Shown here in pieces: positions 1-12,770 of a stretch of DNA of 64,000 nt. Under the pieces are notes generated by a model that saw nothing but the letters and a program-made list of their open reading frames with translations, was not told where the DNA came from and searched no databases. The DNA comes from Limnomonas spitsbergensis. Its lineage: Eukaryota; Chlorophyta; Chlorophyceae; Chlamydomonadales. The translations under genes and the position numbers were made by a program. The stretch lies in the NCBI GenBank assembly GCA_037349105.1, contig JAYJMM010000066.1, positions 1,116,001 through 1,180,000 on the forward strand, written 5' to 3'. Position 1 is the stretch's first letter, and every line of letters starts with the position of its first letter.

Positions 1-223
1 CATGATCTGTAATTCAATGGAGGCGTGTTCTGTCAGTAAATGGATGCAGGATTTGTAAGTAATGGATACCGGTTATGCAATTAAATTGGGGCAAGATCTG
101 TAAGTTATTGGAGGCAGGTTAAGTAAGTAAATGGAGGCAAGATCTGTAAGTAATGGAGGCATGATATGTAAGATAATAAAGGCAAATACTGTAAGTTAAT
201 GGAGGCAAGATATGTAAGTAAAT

Positions 224-474
224 GGAGGCTGGTTCAGTAATTCAATGGAGACAGTATATGTAAGTTAATGGAGGCATGTTCTGTCAGTAAATGGATGCAT
301 GATCTGTAAGTAATGGATACCGGTTATGCAATTAAATTGGGGCAAGATATGTAATCTATTGGAGGCAAGTTTAGTAAGTAAATGGAGGCAAGATATGTAA
401 GTAATGGAGGCATGATATGTAAGATAATAAAGGCAAATACTGTAAGTTAATGGAGGCAAGATATGTAAGTAAAT
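224..474 (+). repeat. Reference 251-bp, 11-monomer subunit (3+4+4)
   Basis: The subunit runs from one GGAGGCTGGTTCAG monomer to the next. It contains a 3-mer of 69 bp (GGAGGCTGG, GGAGACAGT and GGAGGCATG monomers) and then two 91-bp 4-mers. The landmark GGTTCAG monomer recurs at 224, 475, 817, 1319, 1570, 1821 (as GAAGAATGG), 2413, 2664, 2915, 3256 and 3758. The spacings are 251, 251+91, or 502. A 502-bp step is a 3+4+3+4+4+4 block with no such landmark inside. Confidence 0.9.
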
Positions 475-1136
475 GGAGGTTGGTTCAGTAATTTAATGGA
501 GACAGGATATGTAAGTTAATGGAGGCATGTTTTGTCAGTAAATGGATGCATGATCTGTAAGTAATGGATACATGTTATGCAATTACATTGGGGCAAGATA
601 TGTAATCTATTGGAGGCAAGTTTAGTACGTAAATGGAGGCAAGATCTGTAAGTAATGGATACATGTTATGCAATTAAATTGGGGGAAGATGTGTAAGTTA
701 TTGGAGGCAAGTTTAGTAAGTAAATGGAGGCAAGATCTGTAAGTAATGGAGGCATGATATGTAAGATAATAAAGGCAAATACAGTACGTTAATGGAGGCA
801 AGATATGTAAGTAAATGGAGGCTGGTTCAGTCATTCAATGGAGACATGATCTGTAATTTAATGGAGGCATGTTCTGTCAGTAAATGGAGGCAAGATCTGT
901 AAGTAAAGGATACATGTTCTGCAATTAAATTGGGGCAAGTTCTGTAAGTTAATGGAGACAAGTTAAGTAAGTAAATGGATACAGGTTATGCAATTAAATT
1001 GAGGCAAGATCTGTAAGCTATTGGAGGCATGTTCTGTCAGTAAATGGATGCAGGATCTGTAAGTAATGGATACATGTTCTGCAATTAAATTGGTGCAAGA
1101 TATATAAGTTAATGGAAGCATGTTAAGTAAGTAAAT

Positions 1137-1227
1137 GGAGGCAAGATCTGTAAGTAATGGATACATGTTCTGCAATTAAATTGGGGCAATATCTGTAAGT
1201 TAATGGAGACAAGTTAAGTAAGTAAAT
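1137..1227 (+). repeat. Reference 91-bp four-monomer module
   Basis: This is a clear example of the 4-mer module. Monomer A is 1137-1158 (22 bp, GGAGGCAAGATCTG start). Monomer B is 1159-1182 (24 bp, GGATACATGTTCTGCAATTA start). Monomer C is 1183-1204 (22 bp, GGGGCAATATCTG start). Monomer D is 1205-1227 (23 bp, GGAGACAAGTTAAG start). The 22/24/22/23 length pattern recurs in most copies. A second form of the 4-mer has lengths 22/23/23/23 and also sums to 91. B is the only type that replaces GTAAGT by GCAATTAAATT. Confidence 0.9.
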
Positions 1228-2412
1228 GGAGGCAAGATCTGTAAGTAATGGAGGCATGATCTGTAAGCTAATAAGGGCAAATACTGTAAGTTAATGAAAA
1301 CAAGATATGTAAGTAAATGGAGGCTGGTTCAGTAATTCAATGGAGACATGATCTGTAATTCAATGGAGGCGTGTTCTGTCAGTAAATGGATGCAGGATTT
1401 GTAAGTAATGGATACCGGTTATGCAATTAAATTGGGGCAATATCTGTAAGTTATTGGAGGCAGGTTAAGTAAGTAAATGGAGGCAAGATCTGTAAGTAAT
1501 GGAGGCATGATATGTAAGATAATAAAGGCAAATACTGTAAGTTAATGGAGGCAAGATATGTAAGTAAATGGAGGCTGGTTCAGTAATTCAATGGAGACAG
1601 TATATGTAAGTTAATGGAGGCATGTTCTGTCAGTAAATGGATGCATGATCTGTAAGTAATGGATACCGGTTATGCAATTAAATTGGGGCAAGATATGTAA
1701 TCTATTGGAGGCAAGTTTAGTAAGTAAATGGAGGCAAGATATGTAAGTAATGGAGGCATGATATGTAAGATAATAAAGGCAAATACTTTAAGTTAATGGA
1801 GGCAAGATATGTAAGTAAATGAAGAATGGTTCAATTATTAAATGGAGGCAAGATCTGTAAGTAATGGATACATGTTTTGTCAGTAAATGGATGCATGATC
1901 TGTAAGTAATGGATACATGTTCTGCAATTACATTGGGGCAAGATATGTAATCTATTGGAGGCAAGTTTAGTACGTAAATGGAGGCAAGATCTGTAAGTAA
2001 AGGATACATGTTCTACAATTAAATTGGGGCAAGTTCTGTAAGTTAATGGAGACAAGTTAAGTAAGTAAATGGATACATGTTATGCAATTAAATTGAGGCA
2101 AGATCTGTAAGCTATTGGAGGCATGTTCTGTCAGTAAATGGATGCAGGATCTGTAAGTAATGGATACATGTTCTGCAATTAAATTGGTGCAAGATATATA
2201 AGTTAATGGAAGCATGTTAAGTAAGTAAATGGAGGCAAGATCTGTAAGTAATGGATACATGTTCTGCAATTAAATTGGGGCAATATCTGTAAGTTAATGG
2301 AGACAAGTTAAGTAAGTAAATGGAGGCAAGATCTGTAAGTAATGGAGGCATGATCTGTAAGCTAATAAGGGCAAATACTGTAAGTTAATGAAAACAAGAT
2401 ATGTAAGTAAAT

Positions 2413-3757
2413 GGAGGCTGGTTCAGTAATTCAATGGAGACAGGATCTGTAATTCAATGGAGGCGTGTTCTGTCAGTAAATGGATACAGGATTTGTAAGT
2501 AATGGATACCGGTTATGCAATTAAATTGGGGCAAGATCTGTAAGTTATTGGAGGCAGGTTAAGTAAGTAAATGGAGGCAAGATCTGTAAGTAATGGAGGC
2601 ATGATATGTAAGATAATAAAGGCAAATACTGTAAGTTAATGGAGGCAAGATATGTAAGTAAATGGAGGCTGGTTCAGTAATTCAATGGAGACAGTATATG
2701 TAAGTTAATGGAGGCATGTTCTGTCAGTAAATGGATGCATGATCTGTAAGTAATGGATACCGGTTATGCAATTAAATTGGGGCAAGATATGTAATCTATT
2801 GGAGGCAAGTTTAGTAAGTAAATGGAGGCAAGATCTGTAAGTAATGGAGGCATGATATGTAAGATAATAAAGGCAAATACTTTAAGTTAATGGAGGCAAG
2901 ATATGTAAGTAAATGAAGACTGGTTCAATAATTAAATGGAGGCAAGATCTGTAAGTAATGGATACATGTTTTGTCAGTAAATGGATGCATGATCTGTAAG
3001 TAATGGATACATGTTCTGCAATTACATTGGGGCAAGATATGTAATCTATTGGAGGCAAGTTTAGTACGTAAATGGAGGCAAGATCTGTAAGTAATGGATA
3101 CATGTTATGCAATTAAATTGGGGGAAGATATGTAAGTTATTGGAGGCAGGTTAAGTAAGTAAATGGAGGCAAGATCTGTAAGTAATGGAGGCATGATATG
3201 TAAGATAATAAAGGCAAATACAGTACGTTAATGGAGGCAAGATATGTAAGTAAATGGAGGCTGGTTCAGTAATTCAATGGAGACATGATCTGTAATTTAA
3301 TGGAGGCATGTTCTGTCAGTAAATGGAGGCAAGATCTGTAAGTAATGGATACATGTTCTGCAATTAAATTGGGGCAAGTTCTGTAAGTTAATGGAGACAA
3401 GTTAAGTAAGTAAATGGATACAGGTTATGCCATTAAATTGAGGCAAGATCTGTAAGCTATTGGAGGCATGTTCTGTCAGTAAATGGATGCAGGATCTGTA
3501 AGTAATGGATACATGTTCTGCAATTAAATTGGTGCAAGATATATAAGTTAATGGAAGCATGTTAAGTAAGTAAATGGAGGCAAGATCTGTAAGTAATGGA
3601 TACATGTTCTGCAATTAAATTTGGGCAATATCTGTAAGTTAATGGAGACAAGTTAAGTAAGTAAATGGAGGCAAGATCTGTAAGTAATGGAGGCATGATA
3701 TGTAAGCTAATAAGGGCAAATACTGTAAGTTAATGAAAACAAGATATGTAAGTAAAT
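2413..3757 (+). repeat. Reference full-length HOR unit, 1,345 bp
   Basis: This is the full form of the higher-order repeat: 251 + 251 + 341/342 + 502 bp, made of 59 monomers in five 3-mers and eleven 4-mers (expected 1,346 bp). It starts at the GGAGGCTGG monomer after the landmark GAAAACAAG monomer (2390-2412) and ends with the next landmark (3735-3757). It contains only five CpG dinucleotides: in GGAGGCGTG near 2464, in the two ATACCGGTT sites near 2520 and 2761, and in the GTACGT sites near 3067 and 3226. Unit lengths elsewhere differ from this one by whole modules. Confidence 0.88.
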
Positions 3758-6700
3758 GGAGGCTGGTTCAGTAATTCAATGGAGTCAGGATCTGTAATTC
3801 AATGGAGGCGTGTTCTGTCAGTAAATGGATGCAAGATCTGTAAGTAATGGATACCGGTTTTGCAATTAAATTGGGGCAAGATCTGTAAGTTATTGGAGGC
3901 AGGTTAAGTAAGTAAATGGAGGCAAGATCTGTAAGTAATGGAGGCATGATATGTAAGATAATAAAGGCAAATACTGTAAGTTAATGGAGGCAAGATATGT
4001 AAGTAAATGGAGGCTGGTTCAGTAATTCAATGGAGACAGTATATGTAAGTTAATGGAGGCATGTTCTGTCAGTAAATGGATGCATGATCTGTAAGTAATG
4101 GATACCGGTTATGCAATTAAATTGGGGCAAGATATGTAATCTATTGGAGGCAAGTTTAGTAAGTAAATGGAGGCAAGATATGTAAGTAATGGAGGCATGA
4201 TATGTAAGATAATAAAGGCAAATACTGTAAGTTAATGGAGGCAAGATATGTAAGTAAATGGGGGCTGGTTCAGTAATTAAATGGAGACATGATCTGTAAT
4301 TTAATGGAGGCATGTTCTGTCAGTAAATGGATGCATGATCTGTAAGTAATGGATACCGATTATGCAATTACATTGGGGCAAGATATGTAATCTATTGGAG
4401 GCAAGTTTAGAAAGTAAATAGAGGCAAGATCTGTAAGTAATGGATACATGTTATGCAATTAAATTGGTGCAAGATATGTAAGTTAATGGAGGCAGGTTAA
4501 GTAAGTAAATGGAGGCAAGATGTGTAAGTAATGGATACATGTTCTGCAATTAAATTGGGGCAATATCTGTAAGTTAATGGAGACACGTTAAGTAAGTAAA
4601 TGGAGGCAAGATCTGTAAGTAATGGAGGCATGATATGTAAGCTAATAAAGGCAAATACTGTAAGTTAATGCAAACAAGATATGTAAGTAAATGGAGGCTG
4701 GTTCAGTAATTCAATGGAGACAGGATCTGTAATTCAATGGAGGCGTGTTCTGTCAGTAAATGGATGCAGGATCTGTAAGTAATGGATACCGGTTTTGCAA
4801 TTAAATTGGGGCAAGATCTGTAAGTTATTGGAGTCAGGTTAAGTAAGTAAATGGAGGCAAGATCTGTAAGTAATGGAGGCATGATATGTAAGATAATAAA
4901 GGCAAATACTGTACGTTAATGGAGGCAAGATATGTAAGTAAATGGAGGCTGGTTCAGTAATTCAATGGAGACATAATCTGTAAGTTAATGGAGGCATGTT
5001 CTGTCAGTAAATGGATGCATGATCTGTAAGTAATGGATACCGGTTATGCAATTAAATTGGGGCAAGATATGTAATCTATTGGAGGCAAGTTTAGTAAGTA
5101 AATGGAGGCAAGATCTGTAAGTAATGGAGGCATGATATGTAAGATAATAAAGGCAAATACTGTAAGTTAATAGGAGGCAAGATATGTAAGTAAATGGAGG
5201 CTGGTTCAGTAATTTAATGGAGACAGGATATGTAAGTTAATGGAGGCATGTTTTGTCAGTAAATGGATGCATGATCTGTAAGTAATGGATACATGTTCTG
5301 CAATAACATTGGGGCAAGATATGTAATCTATTGGAGGCAAGTTTAGTACGTAAATGGAGGCAAGATCTGTAAGTAATGGATACATGTTATGCAATTAAAT
5401 TGGGGGAAGATGTGTAAGTTATTGGAGGCAAGTTTAGTAAGTAAATGGAGGCAAGATCTGTAAGTAATGGAGGCATGATATGTAAGATAATAAAGGCAAA
5501 TACAGTACGTTAATGGAGGCAAGATATGTAAGTAAATGGAGGCTGGTTCAGTAATTCAATGGAGACATGATCTGTAATTTAATGGAGGCATGTTCTGTCA
5601 GTAAATGGAGGCAAGATCTGTAAGTAATGGATACATGTTCTGCAATTAAATTGGGGCAAGTTCTGTAAGTTAATGGAGACAAGTTAAGTAAGTAAATGGA
5701 TACAGGTTATGCAATTAAATTGAGGCAAGATCTGTAAGCTATTGGAGGCATGTTTTTCTGTCAGTAAATGGATGCAGGATCTGTAAGTAATGGATACATG
5801 TTCTGCAATTAAATTGGTGCAAGATATATAAGTTAATGGAAGCATGTTAAGTAAGTAAATGGAGGCAAGATCTGTAAGTAATGGATACATGTTCTGCAAT
5901 GAAATTTGGGCAATATCTGTAAGTTAATGGAGACAAGTTAAGTAAGTAAATGGAGGCAAGATCTGTAAGTAATGGAGGCATGATATGTAAGCTAATAAGG
6001 GCAAATACTGTAAGTTAATGAAAACAAGATATGTAAGTAAATGGAGGCTGGTTCAGTAATTCAATGGAGACAGGATCTGTAATTCAATGGAGGCGTGTTC
6101 TGTCAGTAAATGGATGCAGGATCTGTAAGTAATGGATACCGGTTTTGCAATTAAATTGGGGCAAGATCTGTAAGTTATTGGAGGCAGGTTAAGTAAGTAA
6201 ATGGAGGCAAGATCTGTAAGTAATGGAGGCATGATATGTAAGATAATAAAGGCAAATACTGTAAGTTAATGGAGGCAAGATATGTAAGTAAATGGAGGCT
6301 GGTTCAGTAATTCAATGGAGACAGTATATGTAAGTTAATGGAGGCATGTTCTGTCAGTAAATGGATGCATGATCTGTAAGTAATGGATACCGGTTATGCA
6401 ATTAAATTGGGGCAAGATATGTAATCTATTGGAGGCAAGTTTAGTAAGTAAATGGAGGCAAGATATGTAAGTAATGGAGGCATGATATGTAAGATAATAA
6501 AGGCAAATACTGTAAGTTAATGGAGGCAAGATATGTAAGTAAATGGAGGCTGGTTCAGTAATTCAATGGAGACATGATCTGTAATTTAATGGAGGCATGT
6601 TCTGTCAGTAAATGGATGCATGATCTGTAAGTAATGGATACCGATTATGCAATTACATTGGGGCACGATATGTAATCTATTGGAGGCAAGTTTAGTAAGT

Positions 6701-8323
6701 AAATAGAGGCAAGATCTGTAAGTAATGGATACATGTTATGCAATTAAATTGGTGCAAGATATGTAAGTTAATGGAGGCAGGTTAAGTAAGTAAATGGAGG
6801 CAAGATCTGTAAGTAATGGATACATGTTCTGCAATTAAATTGGGGCAATATCTGTAAGTTAATGGAGACACGTTAAGTAAGTAAATGGAGGCAAGATCTG
6901 TAAGTAATGGAGGCATGATATGTAAGCTAATAAAGGCAAATACTGTAAGTTAATGTAAACAAGATATGTAAGTAAATGGAGGCTGGTTCAGTAATTCAAT
7001 GGAGACATGATCTGTAATTCAATGGAGGCGTGTTCTGTCAGTAAATGGATGCAGGATCTGTAAGTAATGGATACCGGTTTTGCAATTAAATTGGGGCAAG
7101 ATCTGTAAGTTATTGGAGTCAGGTTAAGTAAGTAAATGGATGCAAGATCTGTAAGTAATGGAGGCATGATATGTAAGATAATAAAGGCAAATACTGTACG
7201 TTAATGGAGGCAAGATATGTAAGTAAATGGAGGCTGGTTCAGTAATTCAATGGAGACATAATCTGTAAGTTAATGGAGGCATGTTCTATCACTAAATGGA
7301 TGCATGATCTGTAAGTAATGGATACCGGTTATGCAATTAAATTGGGGCAAGATATGTAATCTATTGGAGGCAAGTTTAGTAAGTAAATGGAGGCAAGATC
7401 TGTAAGTAATGGAGGCATGATATGTAAGATAATAAAGGCAAATACTGTAAGTTAATAGAGGCAAGATATGTAAGTAAATGGAGGCTGGTTCAGTAATTTA
7501 ATGGAGACAGGATATGTAAGTTAATGGAGGCATGTTTTGTCAGTAAATGGATGCATGATCTGTAAGTAATGGATACATGTTCTGCAATTACATTGGGGCA
7601 AGATATGTAATCTATTGGAGGCAAGTTTAGTACGTAAATGGAGGCAAGATCTGTAAGTAATGGATACATGTTATGCAATTAAATTGGGGGAAGATGTGTA
7701 AGTTATTGGAGGCAAGTTTAGTAAGTAAATGGAGGCAAGATCTGTAAGTAATGGAGGCATGATATGTAAGATAATAAAGGCAAATACAGTACGTTAATGG
7801 AGGCAAGATATGTAAGTAAATGGAGGCTGGTTCAGTAATTCAATGGAGACATGATCTGTAATTTAATGGAGGCATGTTCTGTCAGTAAATGGAGGCAAGA
7901 TCTGTAAGTAAAGGATACATGTTCTGCAATTAAATTGGGGCAAGTTCTGTAAGTTAATGGAGACAAGTTAAGTAAGTAAATGGATACATGTTATGCAATT
8001 AAATTGAGGCAAGATCTGTAAGCTATTGGAGGCATGTTCTGTCAGTAAATGGATGCATGATCTGTAAGTAATGGATACATGTTCTGCAATTAAATTGGTG
8101 CAAGATATATAAGTTAATGGAAGCATGTTAAGTAAGTAAATGGAGGCAAGATCTGTAAGTAATGGATACATGTTCTGCAATTAAATTGGGGCAATATCTG
8201 TAAGTTAATGGAGACAAGTTAAGTAAGTAAATGGAGGCAAGATATGTAAGTAATGGAGGCATGATCTGTAAGCTAATAAGGGCAAATACTGTAAGTTAAT
8301 GAAAACAAGATATGTAAGTAAAT
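3758..8323 (+). repeat. HOR units 4-7: alternating 935/1,350/935/1,346 bp (2,284-bp superunit)
   Basis: Units start at 3758, 4693, 6043 and 6978. A 935-bp unit (three 3-mers plus eight 4-mers) alternates with a full-length unit, giving a ~2,284-bp superunit: 5206 aligns with 7490 and 5684 with 7968. The 935-bp units carry GCAAACAAG or GTAAACAAG in the monomer before the following unit. Unit 5 has two private indels. One is a TTT insertion (ATGTTTTTCTGTC, about 5751-5762), shared with four other units. The other is a single extra A at 5172, absent from its counterpart near 41,918. Confidence 0.82.
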
Positions 8324-10991
8324 GGAGGCTGGTTCAGTAATTCAATGGAGACATGATCTGTAATTCAATGGAGGCGTGTTCTGTCAGTAAATGGATGCAG
8401 GATTTGTAAGTAATGGATACCGGTTATGCAATTAAATTGGGGCAAGATCTGTAAGTTATTGGAGGCAGGTTAAGTAAGTAAATGGAGGCAAGATCTGTAA
8501 GTAATGGAGGCATGATATGTAAGATAATAAAGGCAAATACTGTAAGTTAATGGAGGCAAGATATGTAAGTAAATGGAGGCTGGTTCAGTAATTCAATGGA
8601 GACAGTATATGTAAGTTAATGGAGGCATGTTCTGTCAGTAAATGGATGCATGATCTGTAAGTAATGGATACCGGTTATGCAATTAAATTGGGGCAAGATA
8701 TGTAATCTATTGGAGGCAAGTTTAGTAAGTAAATGGAGGCAAGATATGTAAGTAATGGAGGCATGATATGTAAGATAATAAAGGCAAATACTGTAAGTTA
8801 ATGGAGGCAAGATATGTAAGTAAATGGAGGTTGGTTCAGTAATTTAATGGAGACAGGATATGTAAGTTAATGGAGGCATGTTTTGTCAGTAAATGGATGC
8901 ATGATCTGTAAGTAATGGATACATGTTCTGCAATTACATTGGGGCAAGATATGTAATCTATTGGAGGCAAGATCTGTAAGTAATGGATACATGTTATGCA
9001 ATTAAATTGGGGGAAGATGTGTAAGTTATTGGAGGCAAGTTTAGTAAGTAAATGGAGGCAAGATCTGTAAGTAATGGAGGCATGATATGTAAGATAATAA
9101 AGGCAAATACAGTACGTTAATGGAGGCAAGATATGTAAGTAAATGGAGGCTGGTTCAGTCATTCAATGGAGACATGATCTGTAATTTAATGGAGGCATGT
9201 TCTGTCAGTAAATGGAGGCAAGATCTGTAAGTAAAGGATACATGTTCTGCAATTAAATTGGGGCAAGTTCTGTAAGTTAATGGAGACAAGTTAAGTAAGT
9301 AAATGGATACATGTTATGCAATTAAATTGAGGCAAGATCTGTAAGCTATTGGAGGCATGTTCTGTCAGTAAATGGATGCAGGATCTGTAAGTAATGGATA
9401 CATGTTCTGCAATTAAATTGGTGCAAGATATATAAGTTAATGGAAGCATGTTAAGTAAGTAAATGGAGGCAAGATCTGTAAGTAATGGATACATGTTCTG
9501 CAATTAAATTGGGGCAATATCTGTAAGTTAATGGAGACAAGTTAAGTAAGTAAATGGAGGCAAGATCTGTAAGTAATGGAGGCATGATCTGTAAGCTAAT
9601 AAGGGCAAATACTGTAAGTTAATGAAAACAAGATATGTAAGTAAATGGAGGCTGGTTCAGTAATTCAATGGAGACATGATCTGTAATTCAATGGAGGCGT
9701 GTTCTGTCAGTAAATGGATGCAGGATTTGTAAGTAATGGATACCGGTTATGCAATTAAATTGGGGCAAGATCTGTAAGTTATTGGAGGCAGGTTAAGTAA
9801 GTAAATGGAGGCAAGATCTGTAAGTAATGGAGGCATGATATGTAAGATAATAAAGGCAAATACTGTAAGTTAATGGAGGCAAGATATGTAAGTAAATGGA
9901 GGCTGGTTCAGTAATTCAATGGAGACAGTATATGTAAGTTAATGGAGGCATGTTCTGTCAGTAAATGGATGCATGATCTGTAAGTAATGGATACCGGTTA
10001 TGCAATTAAATTGGGGCAAGATATGTAATCTATTGGAGGCAAGTTTAGTAAGTAAATGGAGGCAAGATATGTAAGTAATGGAGGCATGATATGTAAGATA
10101 ATAAAGGCAAATACTTTAAGTTAATGGAGGCAAGATATGTAAGTAAATGAAGAATGGTTCAATTATTAAATGGAGGCAAGATCTGTAAGTAATGGATACA
10201 TGTTTTGTCAGTAAATGGATGCATGATCTGTAAGTAATGGATACATGTTCTGCAATTACATTGGGGCAAGATATGTAATCTATTGGAGGCAAGTTTAGTA
10301 CGTAAATGGAGGCAAGATCTGTAAGTAATGGATACATGTTATGCAATTAAATTGGGGGAAGATCTGTAAGTTATTGGAGGCAGGTTAAGTAAGTAAATGG
10401 AGGCAAGATCTGTAAGTAATGGAGGCATGATATGTAAGATAATAAAGGCAAATACAGTACGTTAATGGAGGCAAGATATGTAAGTAAATGGAGGCTGGTT
10501 CAGTAATTCAATGGAGGCATGATCTGTAATTTAATGGAGGCATGTTCTGTCAGTAAATGGAGGCAAGATCTGTAAGTAATGGATACATGTTCTGCAATTA
10601 AATTGGGGCAAGTTCTGTAAGTTAATGGAGACAAGTTAAGTAAGTAAATGGATACAGGTTATGCAATTAAATTGAGGCAAGATATGTAAGCTATTGGAGG
10701 CATGTTCTGTCAGTAAATGGATGCAGGATCTGTAAGTAATGGATACATGTTCTGCAATTAAATTGGTGCAAGATATATAAGTTAATGGAAGCATGTTAAG
10801 TAAGTAAATGGAGGCAAGATCTGTAAGTAATGGATACATGTTCTGCAATTAAATTTGGGCAATATCTGTAAGTTAATGGAGACAAGTTAAGTAAGTAAAT
10901 GGAGGCAAGATCTGTAAGTAATGGAGGCATGATATGTAAGCTAATAAGGGCAAATACTGTAAGTTAATGAAAACAAGATATGTAAGTAAAT
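8324..10991 (+). repeat. HOR units 8-9: 1,323-bp unit lacking one monomer, then 1,345 bp
   Basis: Unit 8 (8324-9646) matches unit 1 at offset 8351 until about 8963, where one 23-bp monomer (the one with TTTAGTACGTAAAT at its end) is missing. The offset then becomes 8328. This is one of the rare single-monomer deletions in the window. A private A-to-C change in the landmark at about 9160 (CAGTCATT) is shared with unit 1. Unit 9 (9647-10991) is full length and carries GGAGGCATGATCTG at 10513 where most units have GGAGACATG. Confidence 0.82.
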
Positions 10992-12770
10992 GGAGGCTGG
11001 TTCAGTAATTCAATGGAGTCAGGATCTGTAATTCAATGGAGGCGTGTTCTGTCAGTAAATGGATGCAGGATCTGTAAGTAATGGATACCGGTTTTGCAAT
11101 TAAATTGGGGCAAGATCTGTAAGTTATTGGAGGCAGGTTAAGTAAGTAAATGGAGGCAAGATCTGTAAGTAATGGAGGCATGATATGTACGATAATAAAG
11201 GCAAATACTGTAAGTTAATGGAGGCAAGATATGTAAGTAAATGGAGGCTGGTTCAGTAATTCAATGGAGACAGTATATGTAAGTTAATGGAGGCATGTTC
11301 TGTCAGTAAATGGATGCATGATCTGTAAGTAATGGATACCGGTTATGCAATTAAATTGGGGCAAGATATGTAATCTATTGGAGGCAAGTTTAGTAAGTAA
11401 ATGGAGGCAAGATCTGTAAGTAATGGAGGCATGATATGTAAGATAATAAAGGCAAATACTTTAAGTTAATGGAGGCAAGATATGTAAGTAAATGGAGGCT
11501 GGTTCAGTAATTCAATGGAGACATGATCTGTAATTTAATGGAGGCATGTTCTGTCAGTAAATGGATGCATGATCTGTAAGTAATGGATACCGATTATGCA
11601 ATTACATTGGGGCAAGATATGTAATCTATTGGAGGCAAGTTTAGTAAGTAAATAGAGGCAAGATCTGTAAGTAATGGATACATGTTATGCAATTAAATTG
11701 GTGCAAGATATGTAAGTTAATGGAGGCAGGTTAAGTAAGTAAATGGAGGCAAGATCTGTAAGTAATGGATACATGTTCTGCAATTAAATTGGGGCAATAT
11801 CTGTAAGTTAATGGAGACACGTTAAGTAAGTAAATGGAGGCAAGATCTGTAAGTAATGGAGGCATGATATGTAAGCTAATAAAGGCAAATACTGTAAGTT
11901 AATGCAAACAAGATATGTAAGTAAATGGAGGCTGGTTCAGTAATTCAATGGAGACAGGATCTGTAATTCAATGGAGGCGTGTTCTGTCAGTAAATGGATG
12001 CAGGATCTGTAAGTAATGGATACCGGTTTTGCAATTAAATTGGGGCAAGATCTGTAAGTTATTGGAGTCAGGTTAAGTAAGTAAATGGATGCAAGATCTG
12101 TAAGTAATGGAGGCATGATATGTAAGATAATAAAGGCAAATACTGTACGTTAATGGAGGCAAGATATGTAAGTAAATGGAGGCTGGTTCAGTAATTCAAT
12201 GGAGACATAATCTGTAAGTTAATGGAGGCATGTTCTATCACTAAATGGATGCATGATCTGTAATTAATGGATACCGGTTATGCAATTAAATTGGGGCAAG
12301 ATATGTAATCTATTGGAGGCAAGTTTAGTAAGTAAATGGAGGCAAGATCTGTAAGTAATGGAGGCATGATATGTAAGATAATAAAGGCAAATACTGTAAG
12401 TTAATAGAGGCAAGATATGTAAGTAAATGGAGGCTGGTTCAGTAATTTAATGGAGACAGGATATGTAAGTTAATGGAGGCATGTTTTGTCAGTAAATGGA
12501 TGCATGATATGTAAGTAATGGATACATGTTCTGCAATTACATTGGGGCAAGATATGTAATCTATTGGAGGCAAGTTTAGTACGTAAATGGAGGCAAGATC
12601 TGTAAGTAATGGATACATGTTATGCAATTAAATTGGGGCAATATCTGTAAGTTAATGGAGACAAGTTAAGTAAGTAAATGGAGGCAAGATCTGTAAGTAA
12701 TGGATGCATGATCTGTAAGCTAATAAGGGCAAATACTGTAAGTTAATGAAAACAAGATATGTAAGTAAAT
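10992..12770 (+). repeat. HOR units 10-11: 935 bp and 844 bp
   Basis: Units start at 10992 and 11927. The 844-bp unit equals three 3-mers plus seven 4-mers, one 4-mer shorter than the 935-bp class. Local markers are TGTACGATAAT at about 11186, CTATCACTAAATGG at about 12236, and CTGTAATTAATGG at about 12269 in place of CTGTAAGTAATGG. With the adjoining full unit these make the 3,125-bp superunit that is tandemly doubled in the downstream copy. Confidence 0.82.

Larger units (their letters stand above)
1..2412 (+). repeat. HOR units 1-2: truncated-at-edge 1,346-bp unit and a 1,094-bp unit
   Basis: The window opens 28 bases into a 1,346-bp unit (1-1318): position 1 aligns with 8352 and 36748. 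The second unit (1319-2412) is 1,094 bp, one 251-bp subunit shorter than the reference. Around 2009-2057 it passes directly from the 3-mer/4-mer part into the 502-bp block. A variant of the GGTTCAG landmark, GAAGAATGGTTCAATTATT, sits at 1821. Confidence 0.8.

Noticed and set aside
8836..9162. Longest - strand open frame, 108 codons (and its copy at 47866-48192)
   Set aside because: It is a translation of the monomers. The frame is open because the reverse complement of most monomers has no stop in any frame, and stops come only from certain monomer types. The ATG arises from a single A-to-C change in a GGTTCAG monomer. No domain, signal or codon bias is seen, and the frame is broken in sibling units.
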